DNA of 64,000 nucleotides, from the NCBI GenBank assembly GCA_947177425.1, contig CAMWUN010000001.1, forward strand, positions 62,001-126,000. Direction: 5' to 3'. Positions 1 through 9,614 of this stretch are shown here, in pieces. The notes beneath the pieces are model-generated. The model searched no databases. It was given only the letters and a program-made list of their open reading frames with translations, and was not told where the DNA came from. The position numbers and the translations under genes were made by a program. This stretch comes from an uncultured bacterium. GTDB taxonomy: Bacteria > Bacillota > Clostridia > Lachnospirales > Lachnospiraceae. Each line of letters starts with the position of its first letter. Positions within the stretch are counted from its first letter, which is position 1.

Positions 1-108
1 GTTATCTTCTCCCAGACCCGGTATACCATTTATAACATGCCGCTGTTTTATATCAGCCTGCTTATTATGCTGCATGAGACCTGCATAAAAAAGGCAGAAC
101 ATATATAA
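1..108 (+). CDS. 3' end of an unidentified membrane protein (partial)
   Basis: Frame 1 is open from the window edge and ends at a TAA at 106-108, giving 35 residues. The peptide has a charged SQTRY stretch followed by a hydrophobic segment (MPLFYISLLIMLH) and a lysine-rich tail, so it reads like the last membrane segment and cytoplasmic tail of a polytopic protein. Membrane glycosyltransferases often end with a similar Arg-Tyr plus Pro-Leu stretch, so a GT-C enzyme is possible, but too little is present to assign a family. It converges with the asnB-like gene at 157. Confidence 0.45.
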   Translation, partial: VIFSQTRYTIYNMPLFYISLLIMLHETCIKKAEHI

Positions 109-156
109 AATTTTACCCAGAGTACAGTTTTTCTGCTGGCGCATAAACGCTCTGCC

Positions 157-2061
157 TTACCCTCTCCTTGTAGAAATAACGGCTTCATGCATCATCCACT
201 CCTGAAACATGAGAATGTACCAGATCTGGATTCGCCATTCTCCTCTGTCAATGAAATCCTCCCATATTTTCCATACCACATCTGCGTTTAAAATACCCTG
301 CTGCTCCAGGGTTTTTCTGTCAATGAGACTTTCTGCCCATCCCCTTAAAGAAGGCTGGCGGAGCCATTTTTCAATGGGAATGCTGAATCCCTTCTTGGGA
401 CGTTCCATCATTTCTCCCGGCACATAACGGTAAAGAACATCCCGGAGCACCTTTTTCCCTGTCTTTCCCTCCCGTTCATACGCAATAGGCAGAGTCCAGG
501 CAAACTCCACCACATCCTTATCAAGCATGGGCACCCTTGTTTCCAGTGAAACCGCCATGGCCGCCCTGTCCACTTTAACCAGAATATCGTCGGGATGGTA
601 CATCAGCATGTCCATCAGCATAATATTGTGATTGGTTTCCTTTAGGAATTTGGGTTCATATTCACTGTATTTATAACTGCACTCTTTTGTGTCAAGGCTG
701 ATTTTTTTCGTAAGCGGGTCTGTCTCATAGGAACAGATGTACAAATCGGAAGGCCCTTTGGCCCCAAGAAGCTTTCCCTTAATTCTGTAAATGGGTTTTC
801 TTGCAAGGGGGCTGTGTATCACCAGTTCACTACAGGGCTTCCTGATAAAATAAGGGATATTCTTCATCTTATTCCAGATTCGTTCCACGGAAGAGTAGGA
901 AGTATAGCCGCAGAATAGTTCATCTCCCCCGTCTCCGCTTAAGGATACAGTTACATGCTCTCTGGTCATGCGGCTTACCAGATAGGTGGGAATCTGGGAT
1001 GAATCTGCAAAGGGCTCTCCGAACATGGCAGATATTTTCGGAATAACCGCCCTGGCATCCTCCTCGGTAATATAGAGTTCCGTGTGCTCGGTTCCCAGAT
1101 GTTTTGCAATTTCCCTGGCATAGACCGCTTCGTTGTAATCCTTCTCCTCCATGCCGATAGTAAAGCTTTTAACCTTTCCCTTGTGAAGAGACTGCATCAG
1201 CGCAACTACTGTGGCAGAGTCGATCCCTGCAGAGAGAAATGCCCCCACCGGAACGTCTGCGGCCATCTGCTCTTTAATGGACTCTTTTAAAAGTCTTTCA
1301 AGTTCGTCCGCGGCTTCTTTTTCCGAACCCTGGAAAAGATTTTCCTGTCCCTTTCTGGCAGTTTCTTTGATGGACCAGTAGCGCTCCATTTCTGTACTCT
1401 CTATCCCCCTAAAGGGCAGTTTGACCTTTAATATAGCGCCTGCTTCCAGCTTATAGATATTTTCATAGATGGAATAGGGGGCCGGAATGTAGCCATGCAC
1501 AAAATACAGATCCAGAACAGCACTGTTAATGGGGTTTTTAAACCCATCCAGAACCGAAATTGATCCAATATCCGAGGCGAAGGCAAACCCTTCCCCTACA
1601 AGTCCATAATATAAAGGTTTTTCCCCTATCCTGTCCCGGAGCAGATACAACATCTGCTCCTTTTTATCATACAGGGCAATGGCAAACATCCCCTTGCAGA
1701 GAGATATGGCCTCCTTCACTCCATATGCCTCGAACGCCTCCAGCAGGACTTCCGTATCGGATGTCCCCCGGAAAGCCTTTACCTTTTTTTCATCCAGAAG
1801 ACGCCGGGCTATTTTCTTGTAGTTATAAATTTCCCCATTATAGGAAATCACATACCGCCCGCTGTGGGAAACCATAGGCTGCGCACCATTTTCGGACAAA
1901 TCAAAAATGGAAAGCCGTCTGTGCCCCAGCGTGATACAGCCATCCTCAGAAAAGTAATTACCCCCGGCATCAGGCCCCCTGTGATACATCCTTTCCTTCA
2001 TCTGCTCAATGTTCTTTTCTCTGTCGCCTTTCAGATTACAAAATCCTGCTATTCCGCACAT
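157..2061 (-). CDS. asnB: Asparagine synthase-type glutamine amidotransferase (first of two)
   Basis: 634 residues, the normal AsnB length. Cys2 after the initiator Met is the class II glutaminase nucleophile, and the RGPDAGG and SYNGEIYN motifs of the N-terminal domain (about 1-200) are present. The C-terminal ATP-pyrophosphatase domain has a PP-loop at 277-282 that reads SAGIDS instead of the usual SGGxDS. The family transfers ammonia from glutamine to an acyl-adenylate, classically of aspartate. Because this is the last gene of a surface-glycan operon and a second copy lies two genes upstream, amidation of a sugar uronic acid (as proposed for WbpS in Pseudomonas O-antigen loci) is an alternative to free asparagine synthesis. 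The start has a GGGAGG site 8 nt upstream. Confidence 0.9.
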   Translation of the reverse strand: MCGIAGFCNLKGDREKNIEQMKERMYHRGPDAGGNYFSEDGCITLGHRRLSIFDLSENGAQPMVSHSGRYVISYNGEIYNYKKIARRLLDEKKVKAFRGTSDTEVLLEAFEAYGVKEAISLCKGMFAIALYDKKEQMLYLLRDRIGEKPLYYGLVGEGFAFASDIGSISVLDGFKNPINSAVLDLYFVHGYIPAPYSIYENIYKLEAGAILKVKLPFRGIESTEMERYWSIKETARKGQENLFQGSEKEAADELERLLKESIKEQMAADVPVGAFLSAGIDSATVVALMQSLHKGKVKSFTIGMEEKDYNEAVYAREIAKHLGTEHTELYITEEDARAVIPKISAMFGEPFADSSQIPTYLVSRMTREHVTVSLSGDGGDELFCGYTSYSSVERIWNKMKNIPYFIRKPCSELVIHSPLARKPIYRIKGKLLGAKGPSDLYICSYETDPLTKKISLDTKECSYKYSEYEPKFLKETNHNIMLMDMLMYHPDDILVKVDRAAMAVSLETRVPMLDKDVVEFAWTLPIAYEREGKTGKKVLRDVLYRYVPGEMMERPKKGFSIPIEKWLRQPSLRGWAESLIDRKTLEQQGILNADVVWKIWEDFIDRGEWRIQIWYILMFQEWMMHEAVISTRRG

Positions 2062-2099
2062 TTATCTTTCCTCCCAGATACGCAGTCTGCACCTGCCTG

Positions 2100-3203
2100 C
2101 TACTTTCTTTTACATAAAGATAGAAGAAATGACTCCCATTCACCGTAGACTTTTTGGGGCTGGTAACGCTCCCCTGTCTTAACCGCCTCTTCCCCAAGCC
2201 TGTCAGCCATTTGCACGTCTTTTATTAACCTGTGCAGGTTTTCTTTCATTTTCTCCACATCCCCCACCGGTGTAAGAATTCCGTTCACCCCGTCTTCAAT
2301 CAGATCCGCCGGGCCGCCGCAGGGACAGTCTGTGGACAGCACTGTAAGCCCCATCACCATAGCTTCAATCAGCGTGTTGGGAACCCCTTCCGTATTGGAC
2401 GGAAGAACAAAAATCCGGGCCTTATAAATACTGTCCGCCACACAGTCAGTACTGCCCGGAAAGCAGATTCTCTCTGAAATCCCCAACTTACCTGCAAGCC
2501 CCATAAGTCTTTCACGGCAGTCTCCCTCACCATAAATAGTAAGCTTATAACCCGGAATCTCATGTGCAATTCCTGCAAAAGCCCGCAGCAGCATCTCATG
2601 ATTTTTGTTCTCGTCTATCCGTCCTACCGCCACAATTTCCTTCTCCCGCTCACCTTTAAACCGCTCCCGGAAAAAATCCCGGCTCACCGGATTTTTAAGG
2701 ATAACCGCCTTTTTCCTGACTTTTTCCGGGAAAAATTCAAAACAGCGCCTGGTCTGCAGAACCACGCCGCCTGCCCTGGCAAACAGATGCCGGGCCATAA
2801 ACCGCATCCAGGAATTGTAGTACTCCTGCTCCGGGTCCGCCCGGACGGATACTGCCACAGGAATTCCCAGAAAGGATGAGGTCAGAATTGCCATCATATT
2901 ATTTTTGCCGATAAAAGAAAGAATCACGTCCGGCCGCTCCGCCTTCCAGATATTCCTAAGTTTTTTAAAACGCCGCCAAAAATTGACCACACGGCTGCCA
3001 GTAACTTCCGCATCCGTGATGTCCGATATCACACGTTTTACCTTTTCATTTAAAGGATATTCATTCTCTTTCTGATACTGTGTCACCATAGTGACACGAT
3101 AGCCCTTGCGGACAAAGTATCCGGCCAGATTCACCATTACCCTCTCTGCCCCGCCTTTTGTCAACGCGCCTATCAACATGGCTATGTGGATTTGATTCTG
3201 CAT
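2100..3203 (-). CDS. GT4-family glycosyltransferase
   Basis: 367-residue GT-B enzyme. The N-terminal GGAERVMVNLA motif and the C-terminal EGVPNTLIE (E-x7-E nucleotide-sugar site) followed by a CPCGGP loop are typical of GT4 enzymes of the capsule/EPS type. It lies between the two asnB-like genes (38 and 41 bp gaps) in the glycan operon, so it probably adds one sugar to the lipid-linked repeat on the cytoplasmic face. It resembles the protein encoded at 5218 throughout (GGAERV start, CPCGGP loop), suggesting the GT/asnB pair was duplicated. Donor and linkage cannot be read from the sequence. An AAGGAG site lies just before the ATG. Confidence 0.88.
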   Translation of the reverse strand: MQNQIHIAMLIGALTKGGAERVMVNLAGYFVRKGYRVTMVTQYQKENEYPLNEKVKRVISDITDAEVTGSRVVNFWRRFKKLRNIWKAERPDVILSFIGKNNMMAILTSSFLGIPVAVSVRADPEQEYYNSWMRFMARHLFARAGGVVLQTRRCFEFFPEKVRKKAVILKNPVSRDFFRERFKGEREKEIVAVGRIDENKNHEMLLRAFAGIAHEIPGYKLTIYGEGDCRERLMGLAGKLGISERICFPGSTDCVADSIYKARIFVLPSNTEGVPNTLIEAMVMGLTVLSTDCPCGGPADLIEDGVNGILTPVGDVEKMKENLHRLIKDVQMADRLGEEAVKTGERYQPQKVYGEWESFLLSLCKRK

Positions 3204-3244
3204 GATGCTCCTTAATTTATTCTTTATAATTCTGTAATTTATTA

Positions 3245-5125
3245 TTATTCACAATAATGGTGATACCACTGCTGGAAAACAAAGAACGACCAGGACAGTT
3301 TCGAGTAATTGGCTCCGGTTGCCGGCCCTCCGTCCCCGGTTTTCAGGTAGTCCTCTATCATACCCGACGTATAGTCGCCGTCAAAAATTCCCTGTCGTTT
3401 CAGGTAATCCCTGCTGCACATGTCCGATAACTGCTCTTTTAAAGGCCCCCGCAGCCATTTATCAAGAGGAACCCCGAACCCCACTTTGGGACGGTCAAGG
3501 AGTTTTCTAGGTATATAGTCATAGGCAATATCCTTTAAGATACGTTTTTTGACACCTTTGTCATATTTTAAATTATGGGCCATTCTGAACGAATACTCCA
3601 TCACATCCTTATCCAGAATAGGGCACCGCGCTTCCAGTGAGTATTTCATGGAAGCCCTGTCAACCTTGCATAAAATATCTCCAGGCAGATAGGTGTCCAT
3701 ATCCAGCAGCATTCTTCTTATCTGCCAGTTGGACACGTTGTAAGCGCTTTCTGCCGGGTAATGGCAGGGCAGGCCATCCCCCAGCGCCATCTTGTTTGCA
3801 CGGATAATATAGCTGCTGGCGCCAAACTGGGTCTTGGCCTCTTTATTCCGGTTTCCCGCAATCACTCTCACCCGGAAAGGAAGTTTGCTTTCCAGTCCTA
3901 TTTGTTTCAGTCCCGGCAGGCTGCATATTCCATGGGTCAGCCCGCCCAGCCCGTCCAGCATCTGGGCCTTATGCACATTCTCATAAATGTTGTAGCCGCA
4001 GAAGAATTCATCCCCCCCGTCCCCGGAAAGGGCAACCGTCACTTCCTTCCTTGCAAGCATGGAAACCAGCATAGTAGGAATCTGGGAGGAATCCGCAAAA
4101 GGTTCATCATAATATTGTGGAATACTCTCCACCAGGTTAAACATTTCCTTTTCGTCAATATAAAGTTCCGTATGTCTGGTTCCAAGACATGCCGCCACTT
4201 CTTTTGCATATTTTGCCTCATTATAGCGCTCCTCGTTAAATCCGATGGAAAAAGTCTTAACAGGTTCCGATGCATGTTCCTGGGCCATGGCAGTCATCAG
4301 TGAGGAGTCATACCCGCCGCTTAAGAAAGCACCCAAAGGCACATCCGCAATCATGCGGGAAGCCACTGCCTTTTTCAAAAGCTCCTTAAGCCGGGTTTTG
4401 GCCTGGCCGTAGTCTGTTACCGGATTTTCCTGCATCCTGTGGTAAACTTCCTTAATATCCCAATATTTCCAGACCTTTACTTGCCCGTAATGAAATTTTA
4501 AGACGCTGCCCGGTTCCAGCTTGTATACATTTTCAAAAATACTGTCCGGCCCATTGATATACTGCTGGAACAGATATCTTGGCAGGACTTCTGTCCGTAT
4601 TTTCTTCTGAAAACCTTCCCGTGCCATAATCGGCTTTAACTCTGATGCAAAAACCAGGTTCCCCTCTTCCAGTTCATAATAAAGGGGCTTCTTCCCGATT
4701 CTGTCCCTGACCAGATAGATATCCTCCGTCTCCCTGTCATAAAGGCAGATGGCAAACATTCCATTAAATCTGTCTATACACTTTATTCCCCATTTCAGAT
4801 AAGCAGCAATAATCACTTCTGTATCGCAGTTGGACACAAAAGGATATCCTTTCAGCTCTTCTTTCAATTCCTGAAAATTATAGATTTCCCCATTGTACAC
4901 CACACTGACCCGCTTATCACCGGAGTGCATGGGCTGATGGCCCAGGGGCGACAAGTCCATAATCGACAGCCTCCTCTGGGCCATGCCTGTCTGATACCCT
5001 TCTCTCATGGGGAAAATTTCCTCCCCACTGTCGTCCGGCCCGCGGTGGTACATGGTATCATTCATTTTCTTAAGCTGCTCCAGGGTGATATTTTGTTTTG
5101 ATACAAATCCACATATTCCACACAT
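3245..5125 (-). CDS. asnB: Asparagine synthase-type glutamine amidotransferase (second)
   Basis: 626 residues with nucleophile Cys2, RGPDDSG and YNGEIYN glutaminase motifs, and a canonical PP-loop SGGYDS at 269-274. This copy keeps both glycines that the copy at 157 alters. It is clearly a paralogue rather than a recent duplicate, because the two diverge along their length. The same chemistry is expected: a glutamine-dependent amide on a carboxylate activated by ATP. Two AsnB paralogues separated by a GT4 gene inside one glycan operon argue for a role in decorating the glycan, though a metabolic asparagine synthase cannot be excluded. AAGGAG precedes the ATG. Confidence 0.92.
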   Translation of the reverse strand: MCGICGFVSKQNITLEQLKKMNDTMYHRGPDDSGEEIFPMREGYQTGMAQRRLSIMDLSPLGHQPMHSGDKRVSVVYNGEIYNFQELKEELKGYPFVSNCDTEVIIAAYLKWGIKCIDRFNGMFAICLYDRETEDIYLVRDRIGKKPLYYELEEGNLVFASELKPIMAREGFQKKIRTEVLPRYLFQQYINGPDSIFENVYKLEPGSVLKFHYGQVKVWKYWDIKEVYHRMQENPVTDYGQAKTRLKELLKKAVASRMIADVPLGAFLSGGYDSSLMTAMAQEHASEPVKTFSIGFNEERYNEAKYAKEVAACLGTRHTELYIDEKEMFNLVESIPQYYDEPFADSSQIPTMLVSMLARKEVTVALSGDGGDEFFCGYNIYENVHKAQMLDGLGGLTHGICSLPGLKQIGLESKLPFRVRVIAGNRNKEAKTQFGASSYIIRANKMALGDGLPCHYPAESAYNVSNWQIRRMLLDMDTYLPGDILCKVDRASMKYSLEARCPILDKDVMEYSFRMAHNLKYDKGVKKRILKDIAYDYIPRKLLDRPKVGFGVPLDKWLRGPLKEQLSDMCSRDYLKRQGIFDGDYTSGMIEDYLKTGDGGPATGANYSKLSWSFFVFQQWYHHYCE

Positions 5126-5217
5126 ATATTACTCCTTTGCTTCCGCCAGACCTGCTTCCCAAAAATGTACATCACAATTTATGGAAAGCGGGGCGTGCAG
5201 ATTGAGGGAATTAATTT

Positions 5218-6321
5218 TCAAACACGCTCCAGCACTTCTTCTATATATTCCTTCCACTGTTCAAGCACTGCCGTCCCGTTAATCCTTTTGCTTATTTTGC
5301 GTGCGTTATCCCCCAGATATTCCGCAAACTTTCTGTCTTCAATCAGCCTGTTAATGCCTTCTGTCATGGCCTGCTCATCCCCCACTGGTATAAGCAGCCC
5401 GTTTTCCCCGTCTTCGATTACCGTCCGGGGCCCCCCGCAGGGACAGTCTGTGGCAACTACTGGCAGTCCTAAAGTCATGGCCTCCAAGAGCGCGTTTGGC
5501 ATACCTTCATAGTCAGAGGAAAAGGCATACACCGCGGCCCCGGACAGTTCCTTTTCCAGCCTGTCGCTTCCGCCCATCAGCATCATATAGCCCTCTGCCC
5601 CATATTCTTTTATGATAGATTCCAGTTTTTCCTTCGTCCCGTCAAAGGAATCTCCGCCGTAAATTTTCAAAATATAATCAGGATGTTTCTCATGTACCTT
5701 CCGAAAAGCCCTAAGGAGCATTGCCTGATTTTTAAAATCCACAAGCCGGCCCGACTGGACCACCGCCTTTTCCCTTTCTGCAGGCTTTGGTACATTCAGA
5801 TACTTGTCGTTGACAGGGTTTAAAATGATTCTCGATCTCTTTTGCAGGGAAGCCGGGAAGCATTCCCCCTGTTCCCGTGTCTGGAATACACAGCCTGCCG
5901 CCCTCCGGTATAAGGTGGGAATTAAAATCCTGTCCACTATGGAATTATAATAAGACTTGGGGTCCTGCCGCACCGCCGGGATAACAGGGACGCCTGTGCC
6001 AATGGATGAAATAAGTGCACGGTAATTTGGTCTTCTTGTAAAGGAGATTACCACATCAGGACGCTCCCTTTTTATCAGTTCCCTTAAATACCGGAATCTT
6101 AAGAAAATCCTGGAAAGACGCGGCTTCTTTTCGTCCTCCTCCCGCAGCCCCACATGGATTCTTCTGACACGCTCGTCCAGACTGAATTCAATTTCTCCCT
6201 GCCACTGTGTGGCGGCAATTATCTCATAATCTTCTTTCACCAGTTGATTGGCCAGATTGGATACTACCCTCTCTGCACCCCCCTGTTCAAAGCAATTTAA
6301 ATGAAATAAAATTTTACGCAT
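5218..6321 (-). CDS. GT4-family glycosyltransferase
   Basis: About 367 residues. GGAERVVSNLANQL near the N-terminus and EGMPNALLE plus the CPCGGPRTVIEDG segment near the C-terminus define a GT4 GT-B enzyme. I place the start at the ATG at 6321, because a GGGAG site lies 9 nt before it; the ATG three codons earlier sits directly on that site. The start overlaps the end of the upstream gene, which implies translational coupling. It is similar to the GT4 at 2100. Cytoplasmic, acting on the lipid-linked intermediate; acceptor and donor unknown. Confidence 0.87.
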   Translation of the reverse strand: MRKILFHLNCFEQGGAERVVSNLANQLVKEDYEIIAATQWQGEIEFSLDERVRRIHVGLREEDEKKPRLSRIFLRFRYLRELIKRERPDVVISFTRRPNYRALISSIGTGVPVIPAVRQDPKSYYNSIVDRILIPTLYRRAAGCVFQTREQGECFPASLQKRSRIILNPVNDKYLNVPKPAEREKAVVQSGRLVDFKNQAMLLRAFRKVHEKHPDYILKIYGGDSFDGTKEKLESIIKEYGAEGYMMLMGGSDRLEKELSGAAVYAFSSDYEGMPNALLEAMTLGLPVVATDCPCGGPRTVIEDGENGLLIPVGDEQAMTEGINRLIEDRKFAEYLGDNARKISKRINGTAVLEQWKEYIEEVLERV

Positions 6322-7519
6322 GTTCTGCATCTCCCAGCTTTAAAAACTGTTCCACATAACTTTCAAAAGTAAATTTCCGGGCACGGTCCGCCGCCGCCCT
6401 CTGGTATTTTTTAAGCTTTTCATCGTTGCTTAGTAAATCCAGCACAATATCCGCCATGTTAGTTTCTTCTGGAAGAATATGCCCTGGATCCAGATTCCGC
6501 TCCTTTTCCATGACTGGCACAAGGATACCGTATTCCCCGTAAATAACCGGAATCTTTCCTTCTTTTTCCTGCTGCTTTAGAAAGGAGGCATCCCCGTCTT
6601 CAAGAAGAATTTCCGCCGGACCTGTCATACAGTTCACACTGACAGGAGCAAGTCCCAGCGCCATGCCCTCCACCAGTGCATTGGGGAATCCCTCGTTCAA
6701 TGAAGTAAGCAGATAAATTTCTCCTTTTTTCAGATATTGATAAGGCTCCCTCTGCATACCTGCAAAAAATACCGCGCCGGCTATCCCCATTTCTTCCGCC
6801 AGTTTCCTGTAATGGGCAAAACTTCCGGCCCCCATCAGTATCAGACGTGCTTCCGGCCTTTTCTCATGTATCAGGTAAAAGACCTTTATCATATGCCAGA
6901 AGCCTTTCATGTCATCGTCCCTGCCCATAGACACCATACAGCGGATTTTTCTGCCCTGGCTGTCAAATTCCCCCCATGGCAGATCCGGCTCTTTTGCCAT
7001 AGCCTGCTCCCTGATTGCAGATACATCATACAGATTATATAAAGTTGCCGTCTTGTGGAATCCGAATTTTGATTCCAGTTCCTTTTCAATGGTTTTGGAA
7101 CAGCAGATCATTAAGTCTGCCAGTCTGGTGAAAATCCTGATTTTCACACGCTCTTCCACATCCGTATAATTCCGAAGTCCCAGCCAGACTTTTTCCTTTC
7201 CTGTCTTTGAAAATACATTCACCATATTGGCGCTGGGCCCGAAGCTGTATGCAATATGGGGCTTCATCTTCCTTTTTAATGCCCTCACCTTCATGGAACG
7301 CCTTATTATGTTGAGGATTTTCTTTACCTTTCCTTTCTGGACACCCATATGGATGTCAATAATATTCAGGCCCTCCACATCGTAAGCAATATTGGCAGAA
7401 TTAAAGATAACGATAGTGACGTCAAAGTACGGTTCCATCAGCCTGGCTGTAGTGACGCACACCCTCTCAAACCCTCCCTGATGAAGCATGGGAGAAATCA
7501 GCATCAGCTTCCTTTTCAT
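6314..7519 (-). CDS. GT4-family glycosyltransferase
   Basis: About 401 residues. The N-terminus (LISPMLHQGGFERVCVTTARL) and the EGFPNALVE nucleotide-sugar motif mark a GT4 enzyme. The usual catalytic-domain segment after this motif is extended by a stretch (FLKQQEKEGKIPVIYGEYG) that is longer than in the neighbouring GT4 proteins. The ATG at 7519 is preferred because the GGGGG site lies 7 nt upstream of it and only 1 nt from the ATG two codons earlier. The gene overlaps both neighbours, so it belongs to the tightly coupled GT block at 5.2-8.6 kb. Confidence 0.86.
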   Translation of the reverse strand: MKRKLMLISPMLHQGGFERVCVTTARLMEPYFDVTIVIFNSANIAYDVEGLNIIDIHMGVQKGKVKKILNIIRRSMKVRALKRKMKPHIAYSFGPSANMVNVFSKTGKEKVWLGLRNYTDVEERVKIRIFTRLADLMICCSKTIEKELESKFGFHKTATLYNLYDVSAIREQAMAKEPDLPWGEFDSQGRKIRCMVSMGRDDDMKGFWHMIKVFYLIHEKRPEARLILMGAGSFAHYRKLAEEMGIAGAVFFAGMQREPYQYLKKGEIYLLTSLNEGFPNALVEGMALGLAPVSVNCMTGPAEILLEDGDASFLKQQEKEGKIPVIYGEYGILVPVMEKERNLDPGHILPEETNMADIVLDLLSNDEKLKKYQRAAADRARKFTFESYVEQFLKLGDAEHA

Positions 7520-8640
7520 TTCCATTCCCCCGTTTCATAAAACGCCATCATCTTTTCTGCCTGAGCCCCCACATCGAAGCCTGCTCTCTTCATTTCCTCC
7601 ACATGGCTTCTCCGGCCATAAACGCCTGTGTCTATAATATAGTCCGCCCACATAGACGGCTCCCCGGAAATACTCATGGTGTGAACAAGGCCGGTAACTG
7701 CCACTTCCTCACAAATGCTATCCGACATAAGCACCTTAAGGCCGGATGCCTGGGCTTCCACAACGGTTCCCGGAAGCCCCTCGAAGCGGGAAGGGTACAC
7801 AAAATAATCCATTGCCTGATAGTAGTCAAAAACATTGCTGTGGTTTCCCAGAAAATAAACCTGCTTTGCAATCCCCAGTTCTCCCGCAAGTCTCTTTGCA
7901 TCCTCCATGCCGCCGCCTTCTCCCAGCAGAAGTAATGCATATTCTGATTCCGCGCCCTTTTTATCGCATAAAGCGGCAAAAACCCTGAGAAGATACTCAT
8001 GATTCTTGGCATAATGAAACCTTCCCACATGGCCAATCACATATTTATCTTCAATCCCCAGTTCCCTGCGCAGTTCTTCCCGCTTCTTTTCATTGTAGGC
8101 AAATGCCTGGCAGTCAATGGCGTTAGGGATAAAAATGGTTTTTCCCTCTCTCACGGCTCTCTCCCCAAAAACAGAAATACCCGCCAGCCGGGAGCAGGTG
8201 AACAGATAATCCGCCTGGCCTGAAAGGTTTCTTCTCATCCATCCGGTCAGCTTCCCCTTAAGCCCTTTATCCACCCCCGCACTTCTGGCATGAGCTATTG
8301 TTACCGGGATGCCCGCCTTTTTGGCAATGGGAAGATAGATGGAGGCGGTACTTGTCATATGCCCCTGAACAGCTTTAAATTCATGATGCTGTTTAAAAAA
8401 ATATGCAACCGCTTTCCTGTATGAAAAATAATTATATAATTGAAATCGGGGAACACGGAAAATCCGTCCTCCCAATCTTAAAATTTCCTTATCAAAATGC
8501 CCCTCTTTGTCTGTATGGACCAGAAAATCAAACTGGACACGGCTTCTGTCCAGATGACGGTATAAATCCATAACCCGGCTCTCCGCGCCCCCAAGCTGGA
8601 CATTTCCAAGCACATGCAATATCCGAATCGGCTCTGTCAT
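7516..8640 (-). CDS. GT4-family glycosyltransferase (EpsF-like)
   Basis: About 374 residues. The N-terminal RILHVLGNVQLGGAE and the C-terminal EGLPGTVVEAQASGL segment are characteristic of GT4 enzymes of the EpsF/capsule type. The ATG at 8640 has an AGGAGG site 7 nt upstream, which decides the start over the TTG two codons earlier. It is the first gene of the three overlapping GT4 genes and follows a 158-bp gap that contains a palindromic repeat. Its likely role is addition of a sugar to the growing repeat unit; specificity is not visible. Confidence 0.87.
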   Translation of the reverse strand: MTEPIRILHVLGNVQLGGAESRVMDLYRHLDRSRVQFDFLVHTDKEGHFDKEILRLGGRIFRVPRFQLYNYFSYRKAVAYFFKQHHEFKAVQGHMTSTASIYLPIAKKAGIPVTIAHARSAGVDKGLKGKLTGWMRRNLSGQADYLFTCSRLAGISVFGERAVREGKTIFIPNAIDCQAFAYNEKKREELRRELGIEDKYVIGHVGRFHYAKNHEYLLRVFAALCDKKGAESEYALLLLGEGGGMEDAKRLAGELGIAKQVYFLGNHSNVFDYYQAMDYFVYPSRFEGLPGTVVEAQASGLKVLMSDSICEEVAVTGLVHTMSISGEPSMWADYIIDTGVYGRRSHVEEMKRAGFDVGAQAEKMMAFYETGEWK

Positions 8641-8798
8641 TTCCAATCCTCCTGTTTAAGTCGCCGCGCGACAGCACGAAAGGGCGAAGTCCCTTCGGCG
8701 CACACCATAAATGGTTTGACATTTCTTAGCTGGACTATTCCAGTTTCGCAGCCGCCTCCACAGCACCGCAATCATTTTTCCCTGTACCTGTTCCGCGT
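8641..8798 (-). repeat. Intercistronic REP-like palindromes
   Basis: The gap holds two adjacent hairpins: GTCGC/GCGAC at 8660-8672 and CGAAAGGG/CCCTTCG at 8677-8697 with a 6-nt loop. There is no T-run and no reading frame with a plausible start. Its G+C-rich stem-loops resemble REP-type intergenic palindromes and could stabilise or attenuate the operon transcript. Confidence 0.4.
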
Positions 8799-9542
8799 TC
8801 ACTGGCGAAGTTTCACCAGCAGATACTTTCCTTTTGCCATCAGGAATTCTTTCCACCGTCCGGGGAAATGCCTTTCCTCTGGTGGCTGGCGCAGATATTC
8901 TTTATAGGAAATCCACTGGACATTTTTATTTTCAAAATACCCTTTATACCGCTCCAAATCCTTTTCCGAAACGGTTCCCGTATGAACTACCATTGTGGAA
9001 TATCCTTTTTTCTTTTTAAAAGTTCTCCCAAGCTGAAAGGATATGGGGTAAAATGTCAGCCCCTGAAAACGGTACGGATAGTCCCCAAATCCATCTGTCA
9101 GCGCCCAAAAGCCAGTATCCTTAAGGGCTTTTAAGGTATTACCGTCATAGGAGTGGGCAGGGGCCATGAAAATATCTGTCTGAATCCCTTTCTCTTCCAG
9201 CATCCCCTTTCCGGCCGCAAGCATTTCCCTCTGGCGCTCATAGGGCACCCCTGCAAATTCCGAAAAGTTATTTAAGGGGAATATGCCGCCCCGGTCTGTT
9301 GTATAAATATGCCGGAATCCATGCATGGCCATCACCCAGCCTTCTTTTTCCAGTTCCTTTATATACGCCCAGAAATCTTCCGGCCCCCTGGATTCTTTCC
9401 TGACCAGGTTTTCATCCCTGTTGTCAGGGACTACCCCTATAAGCGGCTTCACCTGATATTGATCCAGAAGGGATTTAAATTTATAAAACCGCTCCCAGTC
9501 CATATCAGGTGTAATATCATCCAGTCTCACTGCTATTTTCAT
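8799..9542 (-). CDS. DUF2334-type polysaccharide deacetylase-like protein
   Basis: 247 residues, no signal peptide. The N-terminal RLDDITPDMDW is the Asp-containing first motif of the carbohydrate esterase 4-like NodB fold. A second motif HGFRH lies at 74-78 and MAPAHSYD with a conserved His/Asp at 130-133. These are the metal-binding and acid/base positions of DUF2334 proteins. Family members are thought to remove acetyl groups from N-acetyl sugars, but the activity of this branch is poorly defined. A cytoplasmic position in the middle of the glycan operon suggests action on a nucleotide sugar or lipid-linked sugar. The start has GAGG 5 nt upstream. Confidence 0.75.
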   Translation of the reverse strand: MKIAVRLDDITPDMDWERFYKFKSLLDQYQVKPLIGVVPDNRDENLVRKESRGPEDFWAYIKELEKEGWVMAMHGFRHIYTTDRGGIFPLNNFSEFAGVPYERQREMLAAGKGMLEEKGIQTDIFMAPAHSYDGNTLKALKDTGFWALTDGFGDYPYRFQGLTFYPISFQLGRTFKKKKGYSTMVVHTGTVSEKDLERYKGYFENKNVQWISYKEYLRQPPEERHFPGRWKEFLMAKGKYLLVKLRQ

Positions 9543-9614
9543 ACAGTCCTCACAAATCCTGTGTTCTTAAAGGTATCTCCATCCCAGCTCTTTATGAAAG
9601 GCTGAACAGTTCTC